Origin: Arthrobotrys musiformis
Taxonomy: Eukaryota; Ascomycota; Orbiliomycetes; Orbiliales; Orbiliaceae
Direction of reading: 5' to 3'
NCBI GenBank assembly: GCA_036971715.1
Contig: JAVHJL010000007.1
Coordinates: 248,001 to 312,000 of the forward strand
Length of the DNA: 64,000 bases
The notes below the pieces were generated by a model. The model worked only from the letters and a program-made list of their open reading frames with translations, ran no database searches and was not told where the DNA came from. Positions 49,723 to 61,464 of the stretch are shown here, in pieces. Every line of letters begins with the position of its first letter. Position 1 is the stretch's first letter. The translations under genes were made by a program, and so were the position numbers.

Positions 49723-50280
49723 ATGACTTCAAACCAGACAGCTTCGCAAGCCAGACCAGCTGGGAATCGCAGTTTTTCTGCCGCAAGACGACAAACACCC
49801 GCACGCTCTTCGCAGGAGCAGTAATTGCACATGCCCATGAGGTTATTTATAGTATTTGCGGGCACATGAACCACCGCCATGTCTTCGATGCAGGACATTT
49901 GGCCGATGGTCTTTGTTACTGTCGTCGCCTCGATGGGACAAAAATATACACGGATGCGAACGATTTTATCGTTCGCAAGATCGCAGTTAGGACAATTCGG
50001 GGCAACTGCCCCGATTGTCACCAACAAAATCAAGCTCGTAAGTGAAGCCTATAGGATAGACAAATCCAATACCCCCCTGCTTTCGATAAGCTGTGAAACA
50101 GGCGGCGGCATAATCGCTAACGGTATAACGCTCTACACCTTAACAGTTTTGAAACGCCTTCGTGACGAAGAAGAACGCCGAGAGAACGAGGCTATCTCGG
50201 CCCGAGTCGCCCGAAACCAGGGCGACTTTGGGTGGGAGGAGCTGACGGAGGATTGGGTTCCAGTGGAGGATCAGAAATGA
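49723..50280 (+). CDS. Small Cys/His protein, member C of a local family
   Basis: Three-exon model: 49723-49771, 49816-50037 and 50102-50280, 149 residues. The second intron (64 bp, donor GTAAGT) is well supported. The first (44 bp, donor GTTTTT) is weak, and an alternative first exon from 49550 spliced to 49773 also keeps frame. The core reads SICGHMNHRHVF, then LCYCRR and NCPDCHQQ, the same Cys-His...Cys-x-Cys...Cys-x2-Cys order as members A and B but much more diverged. The last exon adds an acidic/basic helix (LKRLRDEEERRENEAISARV) and an acidic end missing in the other two. Function unknown. Confidence 0.6.
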
Positions 50281-50995
50281 TATCAATCGCCAGAGCGTTT
50301 ATTCCTACTATTGTTGCATTTCCCTTTCTTCCCCCCCTCCTTCCATTTTTAGGTCTCTTTGACGAACAAATCATTACCTGTATTGCCATACCTTCATCAT
50401 CATTCATCCTACTGTTTAGTCATTAATACATTTACATCACCTTGATTTCTTCTTTTTATTTTTCTTTCTTTTTGCCGACGTTGGTAAGTACTTATAAGTG
50501 ATGGACTGCCCTTATATATCAGCATCATATTACCAACAGACTTGCGAACCAATTAGACTAACACAATGCTAGTCTATTTACCTCCCGAAGATAGACCACA
50601 GATACTGAACGTTTTATCATTTGCAATGTGTGCCCATCATGATCGATATATATATATCAAGATCCAGATATCAATCAACATTCGCAGAATGGTTTGTTGT
50701 ATTTTGCTCCATGCAACGCAGGTGTCGTGCCGTCGATGGGTCCTCGAAAGGACCCAATATTAAGATTATATTCCAATAATCGTCTTTATGGAGAATTAAA
50801 CCGTCTTTCTTTTGGCTTCTTCCTCCCTCTATTCTCTTCTCCCCGTTCTCTTCCCCCTTTCCCCTTTCTTTCGGTGTCATCCGTATTTGCCCCCGCCGTG
50901 GCTTCCCCTTCTTGCGCTGGTCGCCGTTGAATGCTTCGTTCGAGTTAAGTTCTATTGTTTTATTTCCCTATTGTTATTGAGAGGACATCATCGGT
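50281..50995. other. Intergenic spacer with pyrimidine-rich leader
   Basis: 715 bp. The last 200 bp before 50996 is C/T-rich (50805-50900) and is probably the promoter and 5' UTR of the coiled-coil gene. Confidence 0.6.
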
Positions 50996-52384
50996 ATGGC
51001 ATCCGGGACGACCGTATCGAGTAACCCCCTTCATATCGCCCATATCATGAGTAAGGCAGGCTATCCAGATATCCCTCGCCAACAAGCTGGGCCTCCTGGT
51101 GTGAGTGCGCCTCCTCCTCCTACGCCCAGCAAAATACCTCTCCCCCCGACACCGACCTCGCCTGTCAGCCTGAAGAGTCAGGTTATCAGCACCCCAAATG
51201 AGTCCCAGGAACGGCCTAGCCTGAAAACCTCCACGACTGCGTCGTCTATAGCCGGTATTGGTTCACAGGCCGCTACTGGCACCACCAACGGGTTCAGCAT
51301 CCCAACCCAATCGAATGGCTTCCCGAGTCTTGTTTTTCCACCAACGACCCAGCAGGCTTATCACACACGAAATCTCCTTCTTCACATCTATAGCATGTTC
51401 AATGGCGCTCAAGCTGCAATCCATCAGCTTGGTGCCAACTGCGAGTTCAACCAGAACCTTATCACGTTCTTGTCCGGACAGCTCGTTGAAAAGGATCGCA
51501 AAATTCAGACCTTGACGGCATCTGTCAACATGCTTCAGTCTGCGGTTCAAAGGGCTATGAAAAACAATGAGGAACTCAAAAAAAACGAGGAAGGGCTTCA
51601 GGAGGAGATTAAGGCTCTCCAGTCAAATAGCGGGAGCGACTCTGGGAATTTGAGCAAGGAACAAGAGGCCGAACTAACGTCCAGGATCGAGAAGCTTTCC
51701 CGTGCACTTAATATGCAAACTCAGGATAAAGTCAAGATGGCAGGTGAGCACAGCAAGAAACTTGGGGAACTCGAGAAAGAAGTCGACGATCTCAAAGAAA
51801 CTGTTGAGATCCTCGAGGAATCCTTACGATACGCCGTTGCCCTCCGTTTCGACGAAATGGATTTCGACGAGACCGAAGAGATCATCAACAATGAAAACGA
51901 GCACCTTCGTAACGATGAGGACAGAGCTGAGAAGATGATGAATGGGCGATTGGAGGATGCATCTGCCGGGTCTGATGATAGCCTGATCGACGAGGTCAAC
52001 GGCATCGCTCATGCCAACGGCGAGCACATGGTTTTCACTGACGGAGCTTCTAATGGCGGTTACCTTCCACTGGGCCCTGGCGGTCGACCAACCTACCTTG
52101 ACAGTATTATGGAAGAGCCCGAGGAAGAGGCCAGGGAGGAGAGTATGGAGATGAGTATTGCGAAATTCCCTATCCCACCATGCACTCCACCAGCGGCAGT
52201 CCCTCAGGCTCCAAAACCTGCTATTGATCGCAACAACCCGACTAACACCACTACACCGAGGGGCGTTACAAAGTTGAGAGCCACCGCGAAGCCGTTCGTC
52301 AATGAAATGGAGTATCACTACGTTAATGACGAGAATATGAAAGCCTCCGGCGACGAGGCCGACGAACCAACAATGTTCTTGTAG
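50996..52384 (+). CDS. Coiled-coil protein with Pro-rich N-terminus, function unknown
   Basis: Single exon, 462 residues from the ATG at 50996. Residues 30-60 are Pro-rich (APPPPTPSKIPLPPTPTSP), a possible SH3-ligand region. Residues about 120-160 form a helix with few charges (NLLLHIYSMFNGAQAAIHQL), and residues about 163-285 have heptad-like Leu/Ile/Val with Glu/Lys, a long coiled coil (LGELEKEVDDLKETVEILEE). After that comes a highly acidic stretch (285-320, 380-395) and a Pro/Thr-rich tail ending DEPTMFL. No catalytic domain and no membrane segment. The layout suits a scaffold or cytoskeleton/septum-associated protein, but that is a guess. The frame, codon use and absence of stops support it as a real gene. 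Confidence 0.8.
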   Translation: MASGTTVSSNPLHIAHIMSKAGYPDIPRQQAGPPGVSAPPPPTPSKIPLPPTPTSPVSLKSQVISTPNESQERPSLKTSTTASSIAGIGSQAATGTTNGFSIPTQSNGFPSLVFPPTTQQAYHTRNLLLHIYSMFNGAQAAIHQLGANCEFNQNLITFLSGQLVEKDRKIQTLTASVNMLQSAVQRAMKNNEELKKNEEGLQEEIKALQSNSGSDSGNLSKEQEAELTSRIEKLSRALNMQTQDKVKMAGEHSKKLGELEKEVDDLKETVEILEESLRYAVALRFDEMDFDETEEIINNENEHLRNDEDRAEKMMNGRLEDASAGSDDSLIDEVNGIAHANGEHMVFTDGASNGGYLPLGPGGRPTYLDSIMEEPEEEAREESMEMSIAKFPIPPCTPPAAVPQAPKPAIDRNNPTNTTTPRGVTKLRATAKPFVNEMEYHYVNDENMKASGDEADEPTMFL

Positions 52385-54272
52385 ACTGTCATTGTCTTAT
52401 GGCTCTTTTTTCTTTTTTAAAACCATCAGGCATTCGTTTTTTTCCATGGGGTTTTCATACACACGTGCCTATAGGATATAAGTAGCGACGGGATCAGGGT
52501 TGCATTTTCACGGTTTATCGACCCTAGAATACACATCCCTTGGCTTCATAGGGATGCCTTTTCTTTTATCATTCTGCCTTTTTGCAAAGGAAATTGACAA
52601 ATTTGGCTTGATTGTTGGGTTGGTCTCCTTTTTTCTTACAGTTCAGCGAGGTTTTCAATGGAGTTTTCTTTACGCTTGTTTGGTTTCAAGAGGTCATTAC
52701 ATTGTCTATGTGCAGTTTTTTAGTTTTTTTTTTTTGGCGACTTAGCGGCACCGATTATTGTTTCCTGAAAGGTAATTTCACAGGAAGCATCAACCATAAA
52801 CATAATTCCCTGTTTTTATTTTTTTATATAGAACTGTCACGAGGTCGTTCGTTGTCAAAACATGGCCCCAATGCGCTGACATTCAAAGACAACCAGGAAA
52901 GTTGCAGGTTCATGCAAAGGCGCTCGTCGGAACCATTCAAATTTAAGGCCCCACTAATATCTAACTCTAGGTAATATTAGAAGGGAAAGGCAACGAGCTC
53001 AAGCTCCCAAAAAGTAGGAATCGCCCAGTATATCGGAGCCCTTCATCTTCTCGCCCTAATGAATAATCCAAGGATTGGAATCCGGCGGCAAAGCCGTGTA
53101 AGGTTGCGGAACGGGTTTGTTGAGTATGAGTTTCTTTTGTTGCATTTTCCCTTTAAGGTTCGCTGCGGAGCGGGAGCGTGCCTGCCGTCACACGACATGG
53201 AAAACGGGTATTATTGGAAGCCGTTTTTGTGAAATAAATATACATATGCGCTACACAAACGTCTCTCTATTTGTGGAGCTTCTCTATATCCGGTATGCCG
53301 GCCGGAGAAGTCGGATCTTTAGAAACAATAATGAGTGGAATTAGCTATTATGATATCGCGAGCGGTCTACATTCATAATGGGTGTACTATGTAATTTCTT
53401 ATCAATCGATTATGTGCTAGAGATTGCCGGCTTCTCAAGGAACAGCTTCATAAGTGTTCGAGGCTTGGGCCACCCCTCACCTTAGGGCGCTTTGGCGTAT
53501 CGATCGACAGCAGAGGTGACCATCTAGGTTGTGTGCCGTTTTCCGCTGCTCTTAGTGTATTTAGTTTACCCCACTAAGCACTTGGCCGGGCTGTTCGCTG
53601 AATGTTTGTGTCGATACAGAGGGCTCTGGGCCTCAACAACGGAACCGGTCGGGTTTATTTTACAAAGCAGTTGTAATTTTTTTTTTTGTACTTTCTCGCG
53701 CTCCCGGCGGATTTGGTACCATGGTGGAGTTTGCGGTAAATGATGTAGGTGGAGATAGTAATTATCATTATGACTGGGTCTATCTTCTGACCCTGACGTC
53801 GATCCCGAAGAGGGGAAAGGACGAATAATATGTTCCATGTTTGCAGACAAGGATGTTGTGTCTACAAACATCAGAAGTATCGACACAAAGTACAGACACA
53901 AGAAGAAATTCAATTAACACAAGCTTCCCCGTGGTCGGAAATGTGCGACAGAGTTTTTTTATTCTCCTCAAAGGCGGTCAAAAACTTGGAAGTAGTGGAA
54001 GATCACTGAGACCCTAGTTCGAGCTTTCTCCCAAAAGGAGGGGTTTTTGGTGAAGTTGGGATGTATTGTAGCCAACGAAAGAAGGTTTTCTCCACTTTGT
54101 ACTTTGCAGGTATTACCCTTGAAAACTTATCGGACCTATCGATATCATGAGGACTAAACCAAGCGTGGAACGGTGCTGTTTTGACATGTTTGTATGTATA
54201 TAGAGATGTACATACATGTACCCACTATCATCATATCTACACGCCAACTTCCATTTCTTATGAACGACGTTT

Positions 54273-54292
54273 TATATTGAAATTTCAATATA
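54273..54292. repeat. Perfect 20-bp palindrome
   Basis: TATATTGAAATTTCAATATA reads the same on both strands with no spacer. It lies in the gene-free region. Confidence 0.9.
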
Positions 54293-55102
54293 GGTCGAGT
54301 TGTCTTCATTCCCTGCTTGGCGAAAGCCGGTACGCCTGATGTGGACTTATCGTCCTATATCCCTGTAGATCGGTATTTCCCAGAGTATCGATATATCCGT
54401 GCATATATTGAAGAGGGGTAGACGTATGCTGATATCATGCGTAGATGTATGTAATGTACAATGCCAAACCTCTTTTTTTCTTTCCTGCAGGGTGGCCATA
54501 GCACCTTTTCGTTTAGGCCTGATGCTGGCAAGTACACTAGGTTCAGGGTTATTCAATATGAACGAGAAGTTACTAAGTAAGTTATGTACCTCAGTTTGTA
54601 TGCGCGAAGGACGTGTACAAATCCAACATGCAGTTAGGCGTGCATTCGATGAAGTAGTAATTTTACTATATCTGACCCCATATTCAACTGTTGAATATTT
54701 TTACACGTATTCTACGTCAAATTACGGGATGAACCATTTGAGCCTTGTGCATATAGCCATATGGATTGCCTTGAGAAAGATCATATAGCTCCATTTGATA
54801 TTCACGGAACCGAGAAGATGTTTGGCTAACTCTACCACCTAAGACATCCCTCATGACCCATTGACAGGTCCAAATATAGCGTGCCCATGGCTTATCTTTC
54901 GTTTAACGATTTAGACGTTTAGTCATGTCATATTTTACCCCCTCAGTCCTGTTGTCCCCTGGTTTGGTTACATATTACGTTGGATTATTGAAATGTCGAA
55001 CATAATTATGTTCCGTGCGTGCATGATTGTTGGAAGTTTTGTTTGTTATACTGCTTTTGTGTAAGTTTCATGTACTTGAGGACAAGAATACAAGGTTTTT
55101 GT

Positions 55103-55121
55103 GAGAGTGAGAGTGAGAGCG
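55103..55121 (+). repeat. GAGAGT hexamer repeat
   Basis: About three imperfect copies of a purine hexamer in gene-free DNA. Confidence 0.7.
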
Positions 55122-58096
55122 AGGTAGTTGAGACTATAGCGGATGAATGATGTTCCAGGAAAGCACGACCTGCCTGCTGCATGCAGGATCTTTGTGTCAC
55201 AAAAATATTTAATAGCAACGGAAATGAGTTCCGTAGTGGTGTTAACATCACGGTATTATAGGTGACAGAACTCGAAGGTGCTTCTAATATGATATATCAA
55301 AAAAGAACAAAATATAGCTTCCACATAAGCCAACAGAACTCGAGGGTAGAAGGGTACATCTACATCTGAAGACTATTTTCCAACATGCATCTCAACAGTT
55401 TCCAACATCAATCTGAGGAGATCTCCGTCCTCCGGACCGAAAATCATCCTCCAAATCTCTCGGCGCCAGCCTAGATTCATGGACCTCACACCTCCTGTTG
55501 ACGATCATCATATCGTGACGAAGCCGATAGACCCGGACGCCTCCTTCCGCGCAATGAAACTTACGCAAGGCAAGGAAAACGGCAACTAGAACTCCAGCCG
55601 AGACAAGTCGAGCCGTGCTTTGCCCTCCTCCCTTTCGCCGTGTCGACCCTCAATCAAGTTCGAATTCGACGGATCGGGACTAGTTTTAGCTAATATCCAA
55701 CATCCTCTTTTAACCTGTTTTCTGTGGTGGTGAGGTTAGGCGATTTGGCTGTCTCGAGCTGTTCTGCTTGGGGCCATGCGCATATGCGCAGGGCATGGCG
55801 TACATACAAAGGAGGAGAAAGAGGAGCTGAGAGGCGCCTAGAAGGTTGTCTATGAGCTGATGCGGGAGTTTTCCAGCTACCTTTGGGATAGTTGGTGTGA
55901 AATGAGGGGGTGTACCGCTACATGGCTTGACGTGAGAATGAGGTATGAGGATGAAAATGGAGATAAGAGAGGGGTATTAGATTTTATGCGGCATGCCGCG
56001 TTAAATGTTTCCGTCTCATCTTTTCGGTCTACACAACATTCATTCGTTCTGGTGCACTCTTGCCTCAAACAATTCGATCGTCAGATTGTCCTTTTCTCTG
56101 AGTTTTATTGAATGCGTCGACATCGGTTAGGATCTCTAATTTGCTAACCATTTTCTAGCGACGTGCTTTTTGTTGGCTTATGCTGCATGAGTTTAGGGTG
56201 ACATTTCGGATTTATGCAGGCCGTAGTGGTCTTGGTATCCATTTTCCCAATAAGCCCCAAAAAAGGCATTTTACATGTGAAAATTCGAGGACAAATTGTG
56301 GAAATATGTCATGATCGTGAGTGATGCACACAAATACGATCTCGACAATTTTATTTTCGACCCTCCTGGCTTCTCGGATCGCGCTCGCAATTGCCATGTT
56401 TCAAGCCACAATCGCTATATTAGCCAATATGTACCGATGGAAAATCATTACCAAAGAAATACATCATCTTCGGGTCATTATGGATTCCATATCCGTCGGG
56501 ACAGCGTTTTCGAACCCTTCACTCCTCTCCTATTTTTCCCTCTTTGGCTTCTAGCTAGTTACCTTAGCATCCCATGGCGCCGCCTCAAAAGAAAAAAAAA
56601 ATACTTCATGATTACGATTGCAAAAGTGGGGCTCTTTCTTCCAAAAATCCTGGTGGATGGCAGCTCGTATCTCCCCTTCCCGTGGCGTAAAACCACGGAT
56701 CTGATTAAATATCGGAAAAGGTTATATTGGTGTTTTGCTTTTTGAGATAAATATGTCGAGCTGATTGTCAAATTGATTGAATCGAATGGAACTCACAATG
56801 TTACATGATACGAAATCTACCACAACAGGAATGTGGTTTTTTGTCTCTCTCTTATGCGCGCGCGGGTTTCCGTTTCGTTTTTTTTCTTGGTTGAAATGTC
56901 TCTGTCTCTCCGTATTTTCGGGATGGAATCAGTGAACAATGTCTGAGCACAAAGGAGGCCCATTCGCCGCCCCGAATACCGGAATGCAAATGTCAGTTTG
57001 TTGAGGCCAGTGCGGCCCTCTCGCTTGGCCCGGTTCGGTAAACGTTGTTGCAACAGTCATAAAACACCTCAGACACAAAAACAAAAAAAAAAAATTGTGT
57101 GCGGTTCATCCTTTCAAGAGTTTACATAAGGGAAAAGGGAGCTTTGACGTCGTTTTTTAGTGGTTCGATTCCGGGTTTTCCGGCGCGCCTGTAATCGTAC
57201 AGATTCAAATCTCGTATCGCGAAAATGTGTCTGTGTGTGTGCGTATCAGCCGTGGACGGTAACATCCTTTAAACTTTTCCTTTTCTCTATCTTTAGTGGA
57301 GGTATATTTCTTCTTCCTTTCGCTTTGGCTTGTCATTTCTTCCCTCTCTTTCTATGAGGCGTGCTTGCGTACTTGCAGCACTTGCTACAAAAATAGTGGA
57401 GACAAATATATCAAGTTACGATCTACTAGTAAAGTATGCACGTATGGTGAAGGGGTGTGAGGGAAATTGTGGGGAAGCGAAATTTGATATATGGAAAATC
57501 CGGGGTCTGCGGATCAGAGGAAAGGGAAAAAACTGTAGGCAAATGGCAACATCGACTATGATCAAAAGGCTGATTTACGTATAACTTTGCACATGGCTTG
57601 ATTACTTCACTAAAGGAACGGCTGGGACGGCCGGGGCTGTTAACTAGGACCGTCGAAAGGCTAGTTTAAGTCGACAGAAAAGTTACTAAAAACCTACCCG
57701 TCCCGTTCCAGGCTGATATAGGTGAATTTGTGGAGAAACAATCCCGCCCTTCTATCGTGCTCTAGCTCTAGGTATTTGGAGGAAGGATTATCTTGGGGGA
57801 CAAGACACGGCAAGGGAAAAGAGGCGAGAGGATGGGAATAAGGGGCTATGCGGACCGTGTTTTAGAGAAGTGTATAATCTCAACAATACAATGCAATGAG
57901 GTTATGTTAAGAATTGAGAAGGGAAGGGAGAAAGGACCCCACCGTGCACTCGGCGATCCGTGTAGATACGGAGCGGCAGGCGGAGATAATGCACCCAAGA
58001 GGACATTTCCGTCGCGCAGCAAGTAAGCAGAGCGAAGCAAAGCAGACGCAAGTGCAAGTTCGCTTCTGCTGTTTGAGAAATTTTACGAATACGAGA

Positions 58097-58124
58097 GATA
58101 TCGAATCCGATATCGAATCCGATA
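58097..58124 (+). repeat. 12-bp tandem repeat (GATATCGAATCC), 2.3 copies
   Basis: Two perfect copies and the first four bases of a third, in gene-free DNA. Confidence 0.85.
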
Positions 58125-61100
58125 GGAGAATTCGTTAGGTTCCTCTTCGTATTGCTCATGTCTTTGATTCGATCTTCAGCTCCCTTTTGGGCGAATAGGC
58201 AAGTTTCATATCGCATCTCCTTCTCGGAAGATAATGGGAGCAAAGAGAAGAAAAAAAGTGATATTACATTTAAAATTTCGGAGAACGAAATGCTCCGCTT
58301 GGTGTCATTTCGTGCATTAAAATCTAACCAGATGGAAGGACGGGAACAGCTCGCGAATCTATCTTGCAGCAAGTGAGTGGGAAGTTACGAGAGGGGCTGG
58401 CTGCCTACATCTGCTATTTCTTCGAAGATCGAAGACTTAAAATCTTCAGATATAACAAATTGCGCATATATGGAAACATCCGTCGTTTCTCTTATCTTGC
58501 TTTTCGCCAATTGCCAATGCAATGCATAACACCAAAACGAAAATAGGAATCAACCCGAATATGGCAGTTCCTGACGTCGAAGATTCTAATTAAACGCGCA
58601 ATCTTGCACACTTATCTATCTCATGAAAAGAAAAAGGGTTTGAGAATTTGGGGGAATTTCTCATCCAGTCCATTTCGAGAAGGTGGTCTCTCGTGGTCGT
58701 TATGTAACAGATATTGGGGATCCGGATCGGTATCCATTTTAAGGAACTTTTTTTGGGCTTATTTGACGCCAGCCCTTACGCTTTCCCACCCCCCTCATAA
58801 TCCTTGAACCTTGGACTTGTGGTTTTCATGCACATCATGGGACGGGAAGACGCGAGCGAATTTGCAGCACGCAAGTAGATCAAAAGGATTCACGAAAAGA
58901 ACACGACGCAACTTTCAATATCAGATTCTCGTAACGTATACTAGACGCACTGTATTATGTATGTACGAGCGAAAAAACAAGGAGGCAGAGAAGCAAACTA
59001 GCTTTTAGTACTCTAGCTTTCAAAATAATATCTCACCCAACTATCGCAATATCATTGAACCTGCCATTTATGCTTCTTATTCTTCCACCCTCTGGGCCCG
59101 CAGAAAAGTATCATATGATAGTTGCTTTGCCCAAGAAAAAAAAGAAAGAAAGAAGGGGGGGGAGGCGGGATCGACACATAGCATAGTAGTAGTAATACGC
59201 AAGGCATTAAGAAGACATTTAATTTGGATCCGGCGCCGTGCATCTGCATCCAACATTTTGAAAGGGACGGCGTGCATCACTTGAGTTGGAGTGCTGCGTG
59301 GTGGTTGTGGTTAAAACTTCCCTATATGGGTTTCTCCCTTGTGTCCAATAGGATACTTATCTCAGATAACAATGTAATTGGACCGAACCGGATCTTGATT
59401 TCCCTTGTTTCCCCTCTGTTCTCTCTCGTGCAGCAAAGTAGATTGACGTCTCCGGCTTTCGACACTAGCGCTATGCAATATTCCCTGCAAAGTGCCCTTT
59501 TTCTCTAACTTTTCCGAGCGCTAGGTAAAGCGTATCAAAAAAAGATCTATCGTTCCTTTCTGTTTGGGGTCCTTTGCAGCAAAAGGGTAAGAGGTAGCTA
59601 TACAGAAACAACGGTAACAGGCCTGCTGCAGCTACTTGTACATTACATGCTTAGTTTTCTTTGGAAAAGAGTAGAAAGCTGGGATGGTGATTGGAGGGGA
59701 ACCTTCAGCGATATTGATCCGATTCGCTGGAGCACTTGGTCCTTCGCCAGGGCGGCCCTTGTAGGAATAATGTCCAGGGTTCGTTTTCCCTCTTTTCTTC
59801 TTTTCCCTACGTCCTTATTAACCTTCTCAACACAGTTTAAACCAGATGTTTTCTGACTTGCAGTGGTTTTATGCAGATGGTACGTACATCATGTACTGTG
59901 TGGAGTAGCTTCTCTTTTTTTCTGGGGAAGAAGAGCAAGGGGAGAAGGGTATTCGGCAGGATTTAGGCCACCTTGGTGAAAGAATCAAAGCATTAGCATC
60001 TTTTTAAATTTTTTTTCTATATTCCTGTGTGCGTCTGTGTGTGGGAAATTTGATATAGCATCTGCTCTATTGGCTGTATATAGAACGGAGGATCTTAAGA
60101 TCTTCTTTCTGGATAAAACCGGTATAGGATAGCATCATTATGATTCGAGCCAAGTGATAAGAACTGAAACCCTTTCTGACATCACTATAAGTGTATCTTA
60201 ATATTACTAACGATTCTCCACCGGAAGCATCCGTGTTTTTCAACAGCTAAAAAGTTATATTAGACGAAAAAAATGTCTGACGGTAAAAAAGGTTTAAGCT
60301 ACTAGCTGCTATGACTTAGATTTTTCTTAATATCGCAAGATTGATAGGAATCCACTTTTTTTCTCCCTTGAGTCCAGGTGAACGATATTGTTCGGAACGT
60401 TAACGCTTGCAAAAAAATGGATCACCCTTGAAACTTGCGAACTTGGAGCGTCTTCATGTCGAAACTTTGTGGCTAATATGGCCTGGAGGATTCATATTTC
60501 TTGATCTATCCAGCTATCTAATGTGGAGTTTAAAGTTTCACAATCTCTCTAGGGCCCGCAATAGGTTCCGTGGCAGTCTCTGCGGGAAAGGGAGAATATA
60601 GCGTTTTCCTTTTTTTCTCTTTCCTTTGGGTTTTTGGGCTTTTTTCGTCCCGTCTATACACTCAACTTAAACTTTTTTAGCCTTTTCGAAACGTCGTGCA
60701 GCTTGGTGGGTCCGGCCGCCACATAAAACTACCTATATGTGCCCAAAGGCAAGCCTATCTGGAGAATACTCCGCATATGATAGGTTCAAACGCTTTCACC
60801 TTTCCAAATCGTGTGGATGTGTTTTGAGCGGTGCAAATTCGCACGTTACCCACAGGGACACACGGGCTTCTTGGGGTCGTGGAGTCAATCAGAGCTCTGG
60901 GGGGAGACCAGCTGGAGCTAGGGACTAGAACTGAAGTGGAAATGGTTGGGGAAGAAGGGGAAGAGGGAAGAGGAAGAGGGAAGAGGAGGGAAAATCTGGG
61001 GTCTGGTCCTTCCCTTTTTCAGGAATAGCGAGTTTACCGAGTGATTATATGTTCGTGCATACCTTTGATTTTCTGGGGGAAGGAGAAGGTGGAGGAGAAA

Positions 61101-61438
61101 AAATTCCCGCAAACCTGTACTGTGGTAGCAGTGGTAGACGGGCTTAGCTGTTGTATGTAATGTAATGTATGGGTATTGTTCTGGGGAGGAAGAACGATGC
61201 GCCTTAATTCTATGATCTCCCGTGTCCCATGCATCGTCTCCCCAAAGGGCTTGAAGGGCAATAAACCCATTTGGAAAAGATTTTTGGGTTGACGGATATA
61301 CTTACATACGTTCTGAGGCAGGGCACTGTTTTTCTGTTTTAAATCCCTCATAATATTGCCACTTTCTTTTTTACCCTTCTCAATATTTGGAGATTAAAAA
61401 CGGTCTACATACGTACGCCATATGCTGAGGTGAGACGA

Positions 61439-61464
61439 GAGGGATGGAGGGATGGATGGATGGG
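61439..61464 (+). repeat. GGAT-type purine repeat
   Basis: Alternating GGAGGGAT and GGAT units in gene-free DNA, a degenerate microsatellite. Confidence 0.7.

Noticed and set aside
57162..57172. GGTTCGATTCC, a perfect match to the tRNA B-box
   Set aside because: No A-box at the right distance upstream and no T-arm or acceptor stem pairing around it.
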